Made by a program: the position numbers and the translations under genes
Origin: Eimeria necatrix
Taxonomy: Eukaryota > Apicomplexa > Conoidasida > Eucoccidiorida > Eimeriidae
NCBI RefSeq assembly: GCF_000499385.1
Contig: NW_013653151.1
Span: 1 to 45,809 of the forward strand
Reading direction: 5' to 3'
Length of the DNA stretch: 45,809 bases
Shown: piece after piece, positions 22,412-35,047 of the stretch
Layout: every line of letters begins with the position of its first letter
Position numbering within the stretch: position 1 is the first letter of the stretch
The notes under the pieces: generated by a model
The model's database searches: none
What the model was told of the DNA's origin: nothing
What the model saw: the letters and a program-made list of their open reading frames with translations, nothing else

Positions 22412-25400
22412 CTACTTCTTGTGAGCCTCAGAAAGGAGGTTATCCAAACCAAACGGATCGGAAACATCCTGCAGCGCACCAAAAATACGTGAAACGCATA
22501 GTCGTCAGTTCTGCTTACGTCATGGGGCGAAAAAACGTGCAGATCATGCAGCGCGCCATTTCATTGGGCGATGTGCTCCCTCCTGAATATCCCAGTTTCT
22601 TAGCAAGGAACGCACTGGCACCAACACGTACCTTTTCGAATTCTACTGGACCTGTCCTCATGTACCGCGTCTTATCCGCACCAGCAAAAGCAGCAAGCTC
22701 GGAGCCTTCCCTGTTACCACACGTACAAAGCGTCAATCACACTTCATTTTTCAATTACTACATTTGACACCTCTTAGCATCTCGATGCTCGTCGTTGCTT
22801 GCTCATTGCCACCCATTACCATCCGACGTACTAAGACGACTGGCAAACAGATGAGGAACGGCTAAGCCTAACCCGCACTACTGGAAGCATTTAGACTGGT
22901 TAGTACTTCTGCCACCAAACACTGAAAGAGCTAAAAAGGCATCAAACCAAATCCCTGGGCGCGAAATCATCTTCTTACCCAACAGAAGTGGAAAACCGGT
23001 CGCGGCTGAACTGATAGATGCCAGCGCCGCCGCGCTGTGCGAAGAGAGGACGATCGTACAATGTATCCGTGTCGTCTTCTCCCCCCTTGTAACCCTAGAG
23101 TGCACAAACGCAACATCGCACTAATGCCCACCAATGCAAGGCCAGTTAGATAAGAAAGGAGGAATGCGTGAAGCTATGACTCGACGTGGTATGAAGCTCC
23201 CTCAGCGCACTGAGTCTGTCCCTCCTCCTTGGTTGAAGAGTCGAGTGTCAAACATGGAGTCCGTCCTCTGTTTCTTCGCGTCCACTGGTAAACCCAGCGC
23301 CACAAGTTCACTGATATCACGCTGTGAATCATCGCGACGCTTGCCTCTGCTTCTCTGCCAGACAACACCACAAAAGAAAGCTCGCCAAGGGTTCAATAGC
23401 GTATTTTTACCAAAAAGGCACTTGCAAAACATGCACCGGCGGTAGAGTTGTGCCCTCCAGTGAATCTATCATGACTGCAGCGCTGGGTCAACAGATCTAC
23501 CAGGCAATGCCTAACAATAATTGTCTGGCACTGCCGAGAATCCCACGACTATCTGATTTAAATGTCCCTCTACACCATGAAAGCGTTCGACAGTAGGAAA
23601 CATGAACAGGCGCTGCAACACGTATAAGCCCGTTCAGAATTTACTGCCCTGCGTTATATACTATACGGCATCGAATACATAGGCTCAGACTAATGATGGA
23701 TCCTGGGATCGTTCAACTGATAAACCATACCTCGAGGCGAACAGCACGTTCAATGTCCTTCTCTCTCTCTCTCGCAATCTGTTCTCTTTGCTGTCTTTCC
23801 GCTTCCTCCTCTGCATCGCCGGCGGCAGCACGCCTAGACTGTTGAAGCAGTTGGGCTCTGTACAAAAAGCATCAGAGAGTAATTACACAGTAGTTCACAT
23901 CCATCAACGAGATGCGTAGAAAGAGCCGATGGGATTCCTGCCACTGCACGCAGGCGAAATGGCATTGCACGCTGATAGCTGCCGGGCCCTCGCAAGGAAG
24001 ATTGGCACGGGGCCAAGTACAAACAAGAGAGCAACCTTGACAAGGAAAAAAACCACCACTACACGGCGTAGTGGCCTAGAGCAGCTTGCGCATGAGACAT
24101 CCACACGAACACGATAGCCGCCGTGTTATCATTAGTCATATTAGAAGCACTCGTGTGGGGAACCAAAAATAAATAGACACTTCTGTACGTCCACAACTGC
24201 GTGCGCGTCAACAATTGCAAGAGAACACATATCTAACCTCTCCGCCCTGGCTTGTGCGGCAAGCTGTCTAAGTTGCTGTTCTCTGAGTTCTTCCTCGCGG
24301 ATTTTCTTCTGCTTCTTCACTTCATTTCGAAGACGAATTTCTTCTCTCGCTTGGCGCTCGGCAATGTACAGAGCCTCTGAAAGGGACGCGAATTTGTCAT
24401 TCACCGACACCTGCAGCAAGCAGGGACCAAAACCTCTGATTTACTCGTCTTCTGCGTCATAAAACGAATAGTTGCCAATTGCGTGGCAGGGAAAGCCCTC
24501 CCACAAACAACAGATTTATAGAGTGGCTCACGAACTTTAGGCAGCGATGTACCCTCAGTCCGTTATTCCGTTTGGCACGTTATACATCATCGGAAAAATG
24601 CGGCATGCGTGGCTCCAGCTCGTTTTATGAGATGTCACAGGCACTTACATCCTGGAGGTTCCGGCCGTCAGCAGCAACGCGCTTATCAAGAGGAATGGTG
24701 TACCCCTTCTGGTTTTTCCAATTGCTGACGCAAGGCGGGATCTTCCAATCCTGCTGGTCCTGAAGAGTGAGCTTTCCTGAAGCCAAACAAGTCGCATACT
24801 TTTCAGAGTGCTGAAGAAGTCGTTGGCCTCCTGTGCAAGAGGATCAGCATCCTCGCTTCTACCCACGCTCTAAATGGTGTGAGCGGTAAACAACACAAAA
24901 TACAAGCAAGCTTCCTCTAAAGAATGAGCGAAAGGAGCAAGGACGGGATGAGAAACACCGGGAAATTGCAAGAGAACCACGGAAAGATCAGTCCTACGTG
25001 TAGGGGAATGGAGGACGGGAGGAGGTGGGGAAAATCGGGCTGCAGGTACGCGCTTGTGCTTAAACCGAGGAGGGTCCAACGGGTCAACTGCTACATCTTC
25101 AAGACGCAGCAGTCGCTGTGCACAGCCACTGTTGTGGCCCTCAACCTGACAGCATGCCGGAACTCATGAGGCACCAAGTATTGCTGCACAAAGAGGCTTC
25201 AGTCGGGTGAGAAAACCAATAAAGAAGCATTTATCTATTCAGCATACTTAGTCATAATATGTAAAAATTCCTTACCAATTTCGCAGGAGTGTACCGCACG
25301 AACTCGGCCTCCCTCTGCTGTGGCTGGGCGCGGCCAGCGTTGCTCTTCTTTTCCAGCTCCTTCTCAATCGCCTGTTTCGTCCTTTGAAGCTCTTTTTCCT

Positions 25401-26173
25401 CTTCTTCTTTGCCCGGACGTTCACGGGCCATTGCTGCTTCCAGTGCAGCCTCGGGGCCCTGCATTTGAAGGCCGTGTGCGCTTTCCGGCCGGGTGTAAAC
25501 CACAGTCTTCTTCGAGCCATGACGCACTACCAGGTCATATGCAAGTCGCCCGTCTGGCCCCACTTGCAGCGAAAGAGTTGAACCCGAGGAGGCATTCTGC
25601 GACAAACGACAGGATGAATCGGCTGCCTGGCTCGGCATTTGTAGCTCTCTTACGAGCCTGGAAGAGCACAGAATTTCAAGAGCTCGAAGAGCAGCTCCTT
25701 GCCAGTTACTCTACATATTCATAAATAACTGCAGCAAACACAGCCTTTAGCGAGCCTGGCGCGTCCTTTGCTCTACTCACATCAGACTCCTTGCCCATGC
25801 CTAGCGGGTATTGCGCCACAAATATCTCTGGGTAGGCGCCGCCGCCACCAAAGTCCTCTTCACATCGTGGAATGAAGCCCTGGCGATGCAAGTATGGCGG
25901 GATCTCTCTCGCAGGGGCTTTTTGGCTCTTCTGCAATCGTGACTGCGCCCCCGGCATTGTGTAGGCAGCAAGAGTGGAGTCCGCAACAGTCAGACCCCCC
26001 GAGCGGGGGGCCGGCAGCTTTCTGCAAAAAGCATAAGTGAATTCGCAGCAAATGTCACTCTTCATTACAGTTAGTTTAGATAGAAAGTGGCAGCAGCGTG
26101 TCTACGCGGGCAAGGGGGCGATAGATAACTCCGCATGCAAGAAGGACGCAACATACGTGAGGAAGTCCGTCAT
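22412..26173 (-). CDS. SNW1: SNW-domain splicing factor (SKIP/SNW1/Prp45)
   Basis: Eleven exons join in phase: 26173-26157, 26021-25781, 25596-25276, 25145-24998, 24776-24649, 24410-24238, 23857-23731, 23354-23211, 23094-22979, 22710-22632 and 22468-22412, giving 516 residues. SNW1 is a core spliceosome component that joins the activated (B-act/C) complex and acts in Notch and transcription coupling in animals. Family hallmarks in order: start MTDFLTKLPAPR; PPYLHRQGFIPR and EDFGGGGAYPEIFVAQYPLGMG; FVRYTPAKL; DPLDPPRFKHKRVP; PVLHSPTRKLT; IPPCVSNWKNQKGYTIPLDKR (the SNW motif itself near 260); FASLSEALYIAERQARE; RDISELVALGLP; LFNQGGGTDSGYKGGEDD; RTGPVEFEK; and the C-terminal DPFGLDNLLSEA. Length matches the human protein (536). 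Most donors are GTRxGN; two are weaker (GTTAGA at exon 6, GTGCGC at exon 8). A TCTC microsatellite (23761-23773) encodes the Arg/Glu stretch of exon 7. The first coding exon is only 17 nt. Confidence 0.96.
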
Positions 26174-29100
26174 ATTCTGCCACACAGCTAGATCAACTCC
26201 ACGATCCAGATCCTTCTGCGCAATGGGCCTGAAAGGCCCGAGGCCTGCCCTTCCTGAGCGGCGGGTACTCCTGCAAACTCCGCCGTCCCAGATCCCCTTG
26301 AAGGGCACCAGCAGCTGTGCAGCCGTTGCTACTTTGCTGCTGTCACCTCGGACTAAGTTAAAGTCCACCCGCTACGCAATAAGGCCTGTGAAGAAAACTG
26401 GTCGCCTTCCTTTCCAATAGCGAAACTGGTAATAGTGATGCATGCGCGGAGAGCAAGGGCAGGTAACGCAGTCCTAAGGCTTTCAAAGACTTATATGAGA
26501 CCAAATCTGAAAGTATAATAAAATTAAAAAGCAAGGGCACTCTGTGCCAAAAGCTCGCTCATAAGGAGGTTGAACCCTGCAGAGCAGTTTTCAACGCCTC
26601 GATGCGCACTAACAAGGATTTATGTACTCTCTGGCTGAAGTTATAGGGAACCTACACCTAACAGCAACAGAAAGTTACTGGACAAACAATTCCGCACAAA
26701 ATTCTGAATCTCTGCTCTTAGCAGCCCTACATGTAAATCAGCCCCATGTGACCGTACTGGGACTCCATCGTGGTGTACATGTTGATTTGGTTTAGTGGAA
26801 ATACTGCGGTTGAATTTGATTTTTTGAATACAAAACTACAAATCTATGGCTTGGGATTTCTCACGAGCTGAGAAGATCTGGCGTAGAAGTGTCATCACCG
26901 CTGCCTGAGAGAACTGGTCTGTGCTGCTGTTACTTCCAGCCTGCCAGGCACAGTTATGCATATGAGTAAGTCAAGCTCTTCTGTAGAGTGCTTCCACATG
27001 CGAGAGTATTCCTCTCGATGAATTCTTTGCCAGAGAAGATGCTTGTTGCTACTCCTCTGTTCGTCCCGCAGCTTCCTGTTTGGATAACTGGTGCTACGCT
27101 CTGTCCATAGCGAGCAAAGCTGCATTTAGTTGTACGGAAACAATTGCTGGACACTATGCCTAGAATTTTACCCATCTAATGCATCCCAACATAAATTCTT
27201 GAGCCATTGGTTTCGCCAAGTTACAAAACGCTCATCGTAGTGCTGTAACTGTTAACCAGGGTGACTTTGCAACCGAGCTTATTTAGAGAGAATGCGTGTT
27301 TTATTTTGATGTCTAAGGAGCGGTTGTCCCAGATATTCGGCAGCCCAAGCGCAGCCACTATGCTTCAGCCAATCTTCGTGTGTCCGTTGGCAGTACCGTT
27401 TTGAAGCCTCCTCTAAATTTCGCACTTTGTCGGCGTATCACGACGAAGCCCCCGATAACTTTTGGAGGGAATGGCTTGCTTCCCTTTTAGCACGATTGCT
27501 CACGGCTTACGAGGTGCAAGCTCGTAATCCGAGAACAATCGTGCTAAAAACGTGCTAAAAAGGAAGCAAACTTTGTCACTCCTAGTCTAAATTGCGCAGC
27601 TACACAAGGGAGCTGAGGTTATCTACCTCTAGTGTCCTGGCCTGCCCTCAAGCTTCTTCAGGAGTAGCCTTTCAATGTGCTCACTCCTTCACAGCACCTT
27701 ACCAGTGCACCAGACGATATTAAATATGCACTGGGAAGTCCCCATTATAAAGTGTTGACCGAGACAATCATTAGAGCCGGACTCTAGAGAGTTTTCCGGG
27801 ATGTTTAAATGCTTACTCGCACAGCATTGGCTCTCAAGGGTCCTTGCTAATTTTCTCTAGTGCTTGACGGCGTTGCTGTGGACTGCACAGCTACACATGT
27901 GATTATGTAACAGTTACTTGTCTTGAGTGATTCGAAAGAAAGGGAATGCAGTTGCAGCGTGGTCTACACCTGTAGTTCCAGAAGCCCTGGTGATCCATTC
28001 TTAGCTAGCACTGCGTAGCTTTAGACATCAGGACCACTTTCGAGCGCTTGTTCATCATTGACGGATGCAGTATTCATCGCGCTTTATTCTGCTTTTGTTG
28101 TGTTTCGGAAAGTTCCTAGCAGTCAACTCTGCATTGACACGATCAAGCCATGGCCATTCGATTTAATATGTAGGAGCCTCGTTTGCAGCTCTTGAAGTTG
28201 CCACAAAATCGAACAACTGGAATACACACGGCTCTCCGTTGGAATTATGTGCTCTGGGCAGCTATAAGTCGAATAAAAATAATGTTCAGGGAAGTGTGAG
28301 GACACCATTACGCAGGCAGTGGAGTGACAAATGCACTTAGTCCAGAGAAGATCCAGTGCAAGATCTGACGTCAGCTTGCTAACGATCAAAGCACTACTGT
28401 TGAGAGGTAATAGAGCGAGATATGATGGGTCAGACGGCACTGTGCTAGCGCTCCGTCTTTACCACAGATCCACAGGTGTCCAGTAACTTTTCGATTCCCG
28501 GTGCGCAGCTCAAAAGCTTTTCTTATGCATAACAAAACACTTCTCAGTAAGTGATGATATACATTTAGCTCGCTTCTTTTCGTGATGTCGAATTGGGGGA
28601 AAACGCAGTCAGCCAACAGTGAACTAGCGCCCGACAGTCCTGGGTTGCGTTCACTCCAGCGAGAACAACATGGCGAGCAACCTACTTCGTTTCCTACAAA
28701 AGTGTCCGTTGCCTAAAGCAGTTGAATCGTTGGCTCTTAAAAGGCAGTTTATGGCACTTTTTCACGCGTCAAGCAGAAGTTGCTCATAGTAGTGCTCTGC
28801 AAAACATTTCGAGTTGGAGAGAAGTTTGCCACTCATTGATAGCTGTTTGCTATCCTTCTATCGACAAACAGAAGCCATATGTGCTGTGCGTTTCGAGACA
28901 ACCTGGGCATGCAAAGGGTCCACTGGTAGGGTTGCCTACTCCCAGCGGTCCTTGCGAGTGGGTCTGCTAAAGTGAGCAATGTACTCTTCACTTCATTATC
29001 TCAAAATGGTACTCATGTGCACCTCCCCATATCTTTGAAATGCTGAGACATGCGCTGGATATACAGGCATTCCGTGTTTTGCTAAAATTCTACCTGCTCT

Positions 29101-29621
29101 GAGTACAACTGCACTGTGTGCGACTTAATTCAGCTGTGCCTTCTGCCAGATGCACCAAAGGGATTGATATTGTGTTGCTCTGGCCTCAAAAGAAATTTAG
29201 CGTTGAATTTTGGGTTATTTCCACACATTGTGTCTGATGGTAGCCAAGATATGGCTTGCAACTAAAGAAAGAATTACCCTGGTGTGCAAGTCGCTGCAGA
29301 TGGTCAGAGGCACCTCTGCTGCAACGAGGATGCTATAGGATCTATCCTCTGGCAAAATGCAGGATGAACCAGAATGATGACTGCTGTGCAGTGACAACCG
29401 GTGAGCATTTTCTGTTCTTCTTCCGCTTCAAGAGGAAATTGGCCCCTAGACATATGATATCTACTGAGTGCACCGGAAGGAAACCGAGAGTGTTGACTTC
29501 GCGCGACTCTACGATATTCCTTAGTAAAACATTATAAACAGGTGGCCTTCGGCATCGCCACTTGTTGGCTCCCCCTGGCAGCGCGTTCGCCAAGTTGCGG
29601 AGACCCTACAGCCGCCCAATA
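26174..29621. other. Intergenic region, about 3.4 kb
   Basis: Between the SNW start and the stop of the next minus-strand gene. It should contain the SNW promoter and 5' UTR and the 3' UTR of the 706-residue protein gene. Open frames are short and lack domain or splice support. An inverted repeat at 27474-27570 is the only structured element seen. Confidence 0.5.
27474..27570. repeat. Imperfect inverted repeat with duplicated arm end
   Basis: Arms 27485-27513 and 27521-27549 pair at 26 of 29 positions around a 7-nt loop (GTGCAAG). The right side carries a second CGTGCTAAAAA immediately outside, followed by GGAAGCAA, which pairs with TTGCTTCC to the left of the first arm. The right arm therefore suffered an 11-bp tandem duplication, and the full structure spans 27474-27570. 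Confidence 0.85.
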
Positions 29622-31962
29622 CTACCTGTAAGAACAAGGAGCGAATCTGACCTTCTTGTTAACCCGCCTCCCCTCCGGAGAACTTCTGCTTCGCGATGCA
29701 ACGAATGAAGACCGCACCGCTGGGAAGACGTTTGGCTGTTCTTGTTGACTTGGGCGTATACTAAGGTGGTAACGAAGCGTCTTCAGCATTTCCATATTCT
29801 CAATCAAAGTTAATTGCTGAAACTGCTCAAAGAGCAAGTTCTCTTCTGCTTTCCGCTGATCTAACGTCGTTGCACTCGATATGTCGTCACCGAACAGCAT
29901 TCCAGATGTCGTCTGGCTAAAGACCGCCATTGCCGCCAGCTCCCTCATCAGTGATGCTTTAAATTCGACCTCGAAATTCTCCTGGATTTTCGTCAGTTGT
30001 ATTTGCTGCTGTCGTTCCAGTTCATCCCGTAACATTTGGAGCTGTTTTAGCAATGCCTTAGCCTCGGCTCCCTCAATAAAATTATGAGTTGTATTCCGGG
30101 TTTCGGCATTTTTGCGCACCGGTGTCGATTGTTTCTCGCGGATGTACTGCTGTATGCGTTGTTCTGCTAGGTGATTCTGAATCGGGGGCCTCGACTTATT
30201 GGCTTTCTGCGGTGGAGTTTTCAGGGCGCGCTCGGATGGCATCCTTCCATGCTCAAGCAGAAAATTTCTCACCATATCTGGCTGTACATGTACCAAGTCC
30301 AGGAGCAGGTTTAGGTTTGTCTCTGCTGCAGCATTTACGTCTTCTGCATTTCCTTGGGAAACCTTCCCAACCTCGGCAGCCACTGTTGGGCAGTCTGCTG
30401 TAAGTGAAGCTGAACTGTTCAAGCAGGAAGCAGCTTCACCCTGTCTAATACTAAGAGAAGGAACGCGTCCTTCTCCTTTGTCCGCTTCCTCTCCAGCAGA
30501 ACACTGTCCAGATTTGGCTTGTGTGCTTGCAGATTCCTCCTGAATTTCCGCCTCCGTTCCTTCTGACTTGGCATTCACGTCTCCGACGGCTGTGATAAGG
30601 ACTGCTTGCAAAAGAGCCCCTCCTGGATCTTTGCTGCTCAACTTTGTTACCTGCGCCGTTGTGCTTGGGGCAAGCGACGCAAGGGAAGCTGCTGCAGCAG
30701 CCATTCCTCTCGCGATTGCTCTCTCAGTGCTTTGAAGTGGTTGAGGTGGAGCGCTTGCCACAGCTGCTTCCAGCGCTGGCAAGTCAAGCCAAAAAGCGGG
30801 CCTTTTGGTTGCACGCGGAGGAGCTCTTATGGAGGTCCCTCTGGGGGTCTTTGCTGCGTTCTTGTCGCATGAAGACTTAGCGTTTGCTCGTCTTCGCTTC
30901 ATGACATTTGGGGCATCACCCCCAGCGGCACTGTGGGATTTGCGTTTCCCTTTCAGGCCCAGTCGCTGGGTGGAAACATCAGTCAGAGAGGCATTGGCCC
31001 CGTTAACTGAATGAGACGCTCCACCTACCCATTCTTCATAGCGAGTAGTACGTTTAATACGGCGCTTGTTGCCGGGCCTTGTCTGGCTATCAAGTTTTTC
31101 ACCGATGGTTGAAAGTGTCCTGTTCACAACTTCCAACACCTTCCCCTGGACTTCGCTTGACAGTGTGCCTTGATCTTGTTTCCTGGGAGTTGCTCCTCCT
31201 TCTGTCTTACACTTTTGCGTTGACACCGTGCTTCTTCCAGTAGACAGCGGGCTATTTTCTTGAGGCTTGCCTTTAGAAACCCCTGGGTTGTTTTTGGCAG
31301 GTGCAGCTCCCTTTGAGAGCTTGACTGGGCGTACACAATTGGGTGTCTGCCTCTTTCTTGTAGATCCGGACGGTAGAGTTGAAGTTTCGGGCTTCAGCGT
31401 CAATGACCTTGTTAGCATTCTTGGTTGAGAGGATCTTCGGCTCTTTTTCGCAAGTAGGGTAGTGAGTACAGCCTCGAGTGCAACACTTTTTTGTTCTTCT
31501 TTTTCCAACTGAAACGCAAAATAATTCCGTATCGCAAAATAATTCAGTATAAGAGTGACGAGCATAAAGAGATGTGTAAGCTATGAAGGAAGAACATGTT
31601 TCAAACTGCGACGCCACGACAAGGCTGCTAAGGATGGACAAAAAACTTAAACTAACGGCAAGCGAGAAGAATGACACATGCTCTGAAGAGAAATTGTTTC
31701 GCGAAAGACTACGGGTGCAGAAGGTCACCTGGCGTTCAGTTGACACTGGAACTGCGCTTTCTGGGGAACACTTAAGTGCAGCACTGAGTTCAGGGCCGCA
31801 CTGCGTAGAAGCCATCGCGCCAATAAGTGAAGATGAATCAGTCGCTTCTTTGACTGCATCTATTTCCTTGTCGTTTTCCTTCTTGCAAGGCTCCCGATCA
31901 GGGATTGGATTTATTATCGCCTCAAGAGACACATTTGTAGCTGTGACGGAATTGCCCTCCAT
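29622..31962 (-). CDS. Basic 706-residue protein of unknown function
   Basis: Not recognised. Two exons, 31962-31729 and 31508-29622, join in phase 0 across a 220-bp intron that begins GTGACC and ends GCGTTTCAG; the join reads STERQ|LEKEEQKS. The ATG at 31962 is the first in frame. The N-terminal exon is acidic to neutral. Residues about 95-310 are rich in Lys, Arg, Ser and Pro with several bipartite nuclear-localisation-like clusters (KKSRR, NKRRIKR, KGKRKS, MKRRRANAK). Residues about 330-500 are Ala/Ser/Glu-rich. Residues about 560-640 form a long amphipathic helix, probably a coiled coil (LLKQLQMLRDELERQQQ). The C-terminus is basic again. This composition fits a nuclear, chromatin- or RNA-associated scaffold, an inference from composition only. 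Confidence 0.8.
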
Positions 31963-34900
31963 AATACCGGCCACTCAATCACTTCTTTACAACTTCAAAG
32001 AAAAATCTAACAAGCCGGATGACTTGTTTGCTGGAACACTCTCTTAAGAAGGGTTCAGACAGAACGGATCGTCGATTCGCACGCTAACCTCAGCGGTACC
32101 AGTTCTTTCGAGGCTATCTCGATGCGGAATTCCGGCTGCAGCAGACCTGAATGGGTCCTGCTGTAAGAAAAAGTAAGAATAAGAAGCATTTGGGGACCCT
32201 GGAATTCGGCAATTTTCTACGCGAAGGCAGGGAGCAAACAACCACTGGACATCTGCTGGGCACGCGATTGCCCACGCAATGATCAAGCGAAAAAGCGAAT
32301 CTCACGGACGCAAAACCCTTAAAATAAAGCTCACACAAGTCAAAAAGATGTGATAGTTCAATATATCTTATTGAAGATTCAGTTCAGATGTATTAATGAT
32401 GACTCTTCGTAGCGTAGAGCTGAGGCCTCCAGTTGCTGGTCCGCGGGGCAAGCTCTGACAGCTGTCGGCTTTGGTCACGTACCCGTTGGAAAACTTCCCG
32501 CAAAGTAAAGCATTATTATGCCCGAATTTTGCGTGGAATGAGCCTTTACTATATTGTAATATTACAATATAATAATAAAGGCTCCTCAGAATGACGCTAC
32601 TTTCGCTGTTCATTTAACTTCTGTCAGCTTGGCCTTGAAACCGTGCCCCCAAGTGACACCGACGCCAGCCACGCGGAACTGCTGCCCAACGGATTAAAGC
32701 TTCCTTATTGGTCAAGTGGACTCGGCTTTTGGGTTAATAATTGCCTTGCGAGCATTTGAGGCACCTTTTATGCCCCTTGGAACGGCAAGAATGTTACAAT
32801 CGGATGCTCGAGATGCAAGGATGCAACACTGCCGGGAAACAGGCACCCTCACACCACCATAACCTGCACTCCTGCCTAGAGCCAGCCTCGTAACAGCCTC
32901 TGCCAGCAAATCCCGGCAATCAAATAGAAGCAACATGAACTACCAGCAGAACCTTAGTTAGGACAGCTAGGCTGCAGCTTCCGAAGTGCCGTGAAGCTGC
33001 GTTCTGACCTGCCCTAATGCCGAACAGTTCGCTTTTTCGCTGAGATTCACCTTTCTTTAGAGCTGAATGAAAGCCCAGGCACCCTTTTAACCGACACCTA
33101 ATTGCTTTTCAGCTTTCCCTTTGATGTGTGCAGGCAGTTTGTTTAGATGTCTCATAGCTTTGGAGCACAGACGTAGACAGCAGCAGCTACTCCCCTCTTG
33201 CCTTCTCCAGGCCGGCTTTCCTAGGCTAATAAGCCACAAAAGCATCTTTTTCCAGAACATTTTGGTGGCGAAGTATTGCCACAGTTGATTTGAAGGTCAA
33301 TTGCGTGTTTCAACGCCTCGAATGAGCGTAGCATGGGCAAAGGCTTCCTCAGTTCAAGATGTTGCCAGCAGGGCCAGTGAAACGTGCAGTTTATCCCCGT
33401 AAAAGCTTACTCTGAATCTACTACACCTAAGACACAACGTGAACGCCCAAAAGAAATGAACACAGCTGACTCATTTCGCATCGGCCGAGCCAACGTGGGT
33501 CACATGCAGGGCCCTGTTCTTACCTTCTAGTTTCTTTCTGCTCTTCTGCATATGCTTACGCACTTCATACCTTTCTAATGCCTTCTTTTGAGCCAGATAG
33601 AGCACCCACGTGATTGCCACAATCCTGCAGCTTCTCATATGTGTGGAAACTCCCAGCAGATCGAGAACAGCAAAATGCAGAGTTCCTCATTTTCGCCGTT
33701 GAAGACCTTTGACCACCCGCTTCCTGATTCATGTTTTTCAAGTGGCTTTAAAATGGAACAGAAGGCGTGAGAAAGCAAGAAACTTTCAATTTCAAGCACA
33801 AGCCAACTGAGAGCTGTGGCTCTCAGAAGAAGCAACAAAGTTCTCATCCCAAATGAATTCCACCTGAAACCTGTGGCTCCTGCTGCGTCTAGCTGTGGAA
33901 TGATGGGCGTGCTGAGAAAAAATTATTTCCCCGTCATTTTTCCCTGAACCCTGAGTTCCAGAGATCTTGAGTTTCAATTGCATGCACATGAATTCCTTAT
34001 TATCTGGATCACATGCCACCAAATCCAGCAAGAACCGCGAATGCGAGATCCTGGTAGATTGCCTATAGTACCTAAAATCCAAAATGTGGCACTAATTTCA
34101 AATGTACGTCTGCAACTTCTCCTGCTGCGCTGCTCGTTTCTGCTTGTTTCACCAGAGCCCTGAGCCTACAGCGGTTTCAAAAACTTGCAGAGCCATTTGT
34201 CCCAGCAGACTATTTGCACGATCTTTCTGCCCGCTCGGCAAAACAGATTCTGCTGCAATGTGAACGAATCGGCTTGGCGAACTATCTCGTTTGTCGAGAG
34301 CTCAAATCTGTGTCCCAGTGCTCCATTTCCGATCCAACGTTTCGCCCCGTGAGCATCTTCTTGGCCATAAGTGGGTCCTTTACAAGCCCCAAATGGTTTT
34401 TACTTTCGGGCCCTGCAGCTAAACGCCTCAGATCCACATGAGAGGAGAAGAAACTTGCTGCTGCAACGGCGCCGCCGTGGCTGTCTTCCAAGCACAGCCA
34501 CTGGCTGCGTTGCAGATTTAGTACGAGTCGTTGGGACTTGTGCTTCAGGAGGCTGCAGTGAGTTCGTTTGGCTCTCGAACTTAGTTTGCCGCTGCACCTT
34601 TCTGAGCGCTGCTGCAGCTGCAGCCAGCAGATGCAGCAGCGCAGCAGCGAGCTACAGGCTGCTGCAGCTGCAGCCTGACCCTCTTGGGACTTGTGCAACT
34701 TTTCAGCGCCGGAGTTTTGCCGTTTCTTGCCAGACACGCGGCTGGTAAACTGCTACTAAAAAGAAAACTCCGCCAATTTCTCAATTGGCATTGACTACCT
34801 GCTAAAGTGGGCTGGGCTAGAAATGCATGTCAGGTGAGCTCAATGGGTAGGCGTTTTGGCTAGCAGCGGGTTTCTTAGTGCCAACTAGTGGCGCTGCGCT

Positions 34901-35047
34901 GCCTGGCGGAGTTGCATGCATGCAGCAATTGGGACAATCGATTGGTCAGCATTTCGCGACTTAGCTTTGAAGCTAAGGGGCGTGGTTAGCGGAGCTGCCT
35001 GCGCAGCAAAAGCGGCGTCGCCCGCTGCAGCAAACGAGGCAGAGGCG
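31963..35047. other. Intergenic region spanning the repeat-poor to repeat-rich transition
   Basis: Holds the promoter of the 706-residue protein gene and the 3' UTR of the DNA polymerase gene. It is ordinary unique sequence to about 34,550; CTGCAG-type repeats start near 34,610. A hairpin lies at 32540-32584. No gene is supported. Confidence 0.55.
32540..32584. repeat. AT-rich palindrome (hairpin)
   Basis: Positions 32551-32570 are a perfect 20-bp palindrome (ATATTGTAAT and its complement). The arms continue outward to GAGCCTTTA on the left and TAAAGGCTC on the right, with a 3-nt insertion on the right. Confidence 0.88.

Noticed and set aside
22408..22767. 119-residue plus-strand frame
   Set aside because: Antisense to SNW exons 10 and 11, which are conserved to the last residue on the minus strand.
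26102..26368. Minus-strand frame beginning MDFNLVRGD as the SNW N-terminus
   Set aside because: Its internal ATG at 26173 splices in phase to give MTDFLTKLPAPR, matching the family start, so the upstream part is probably 5' UTR.
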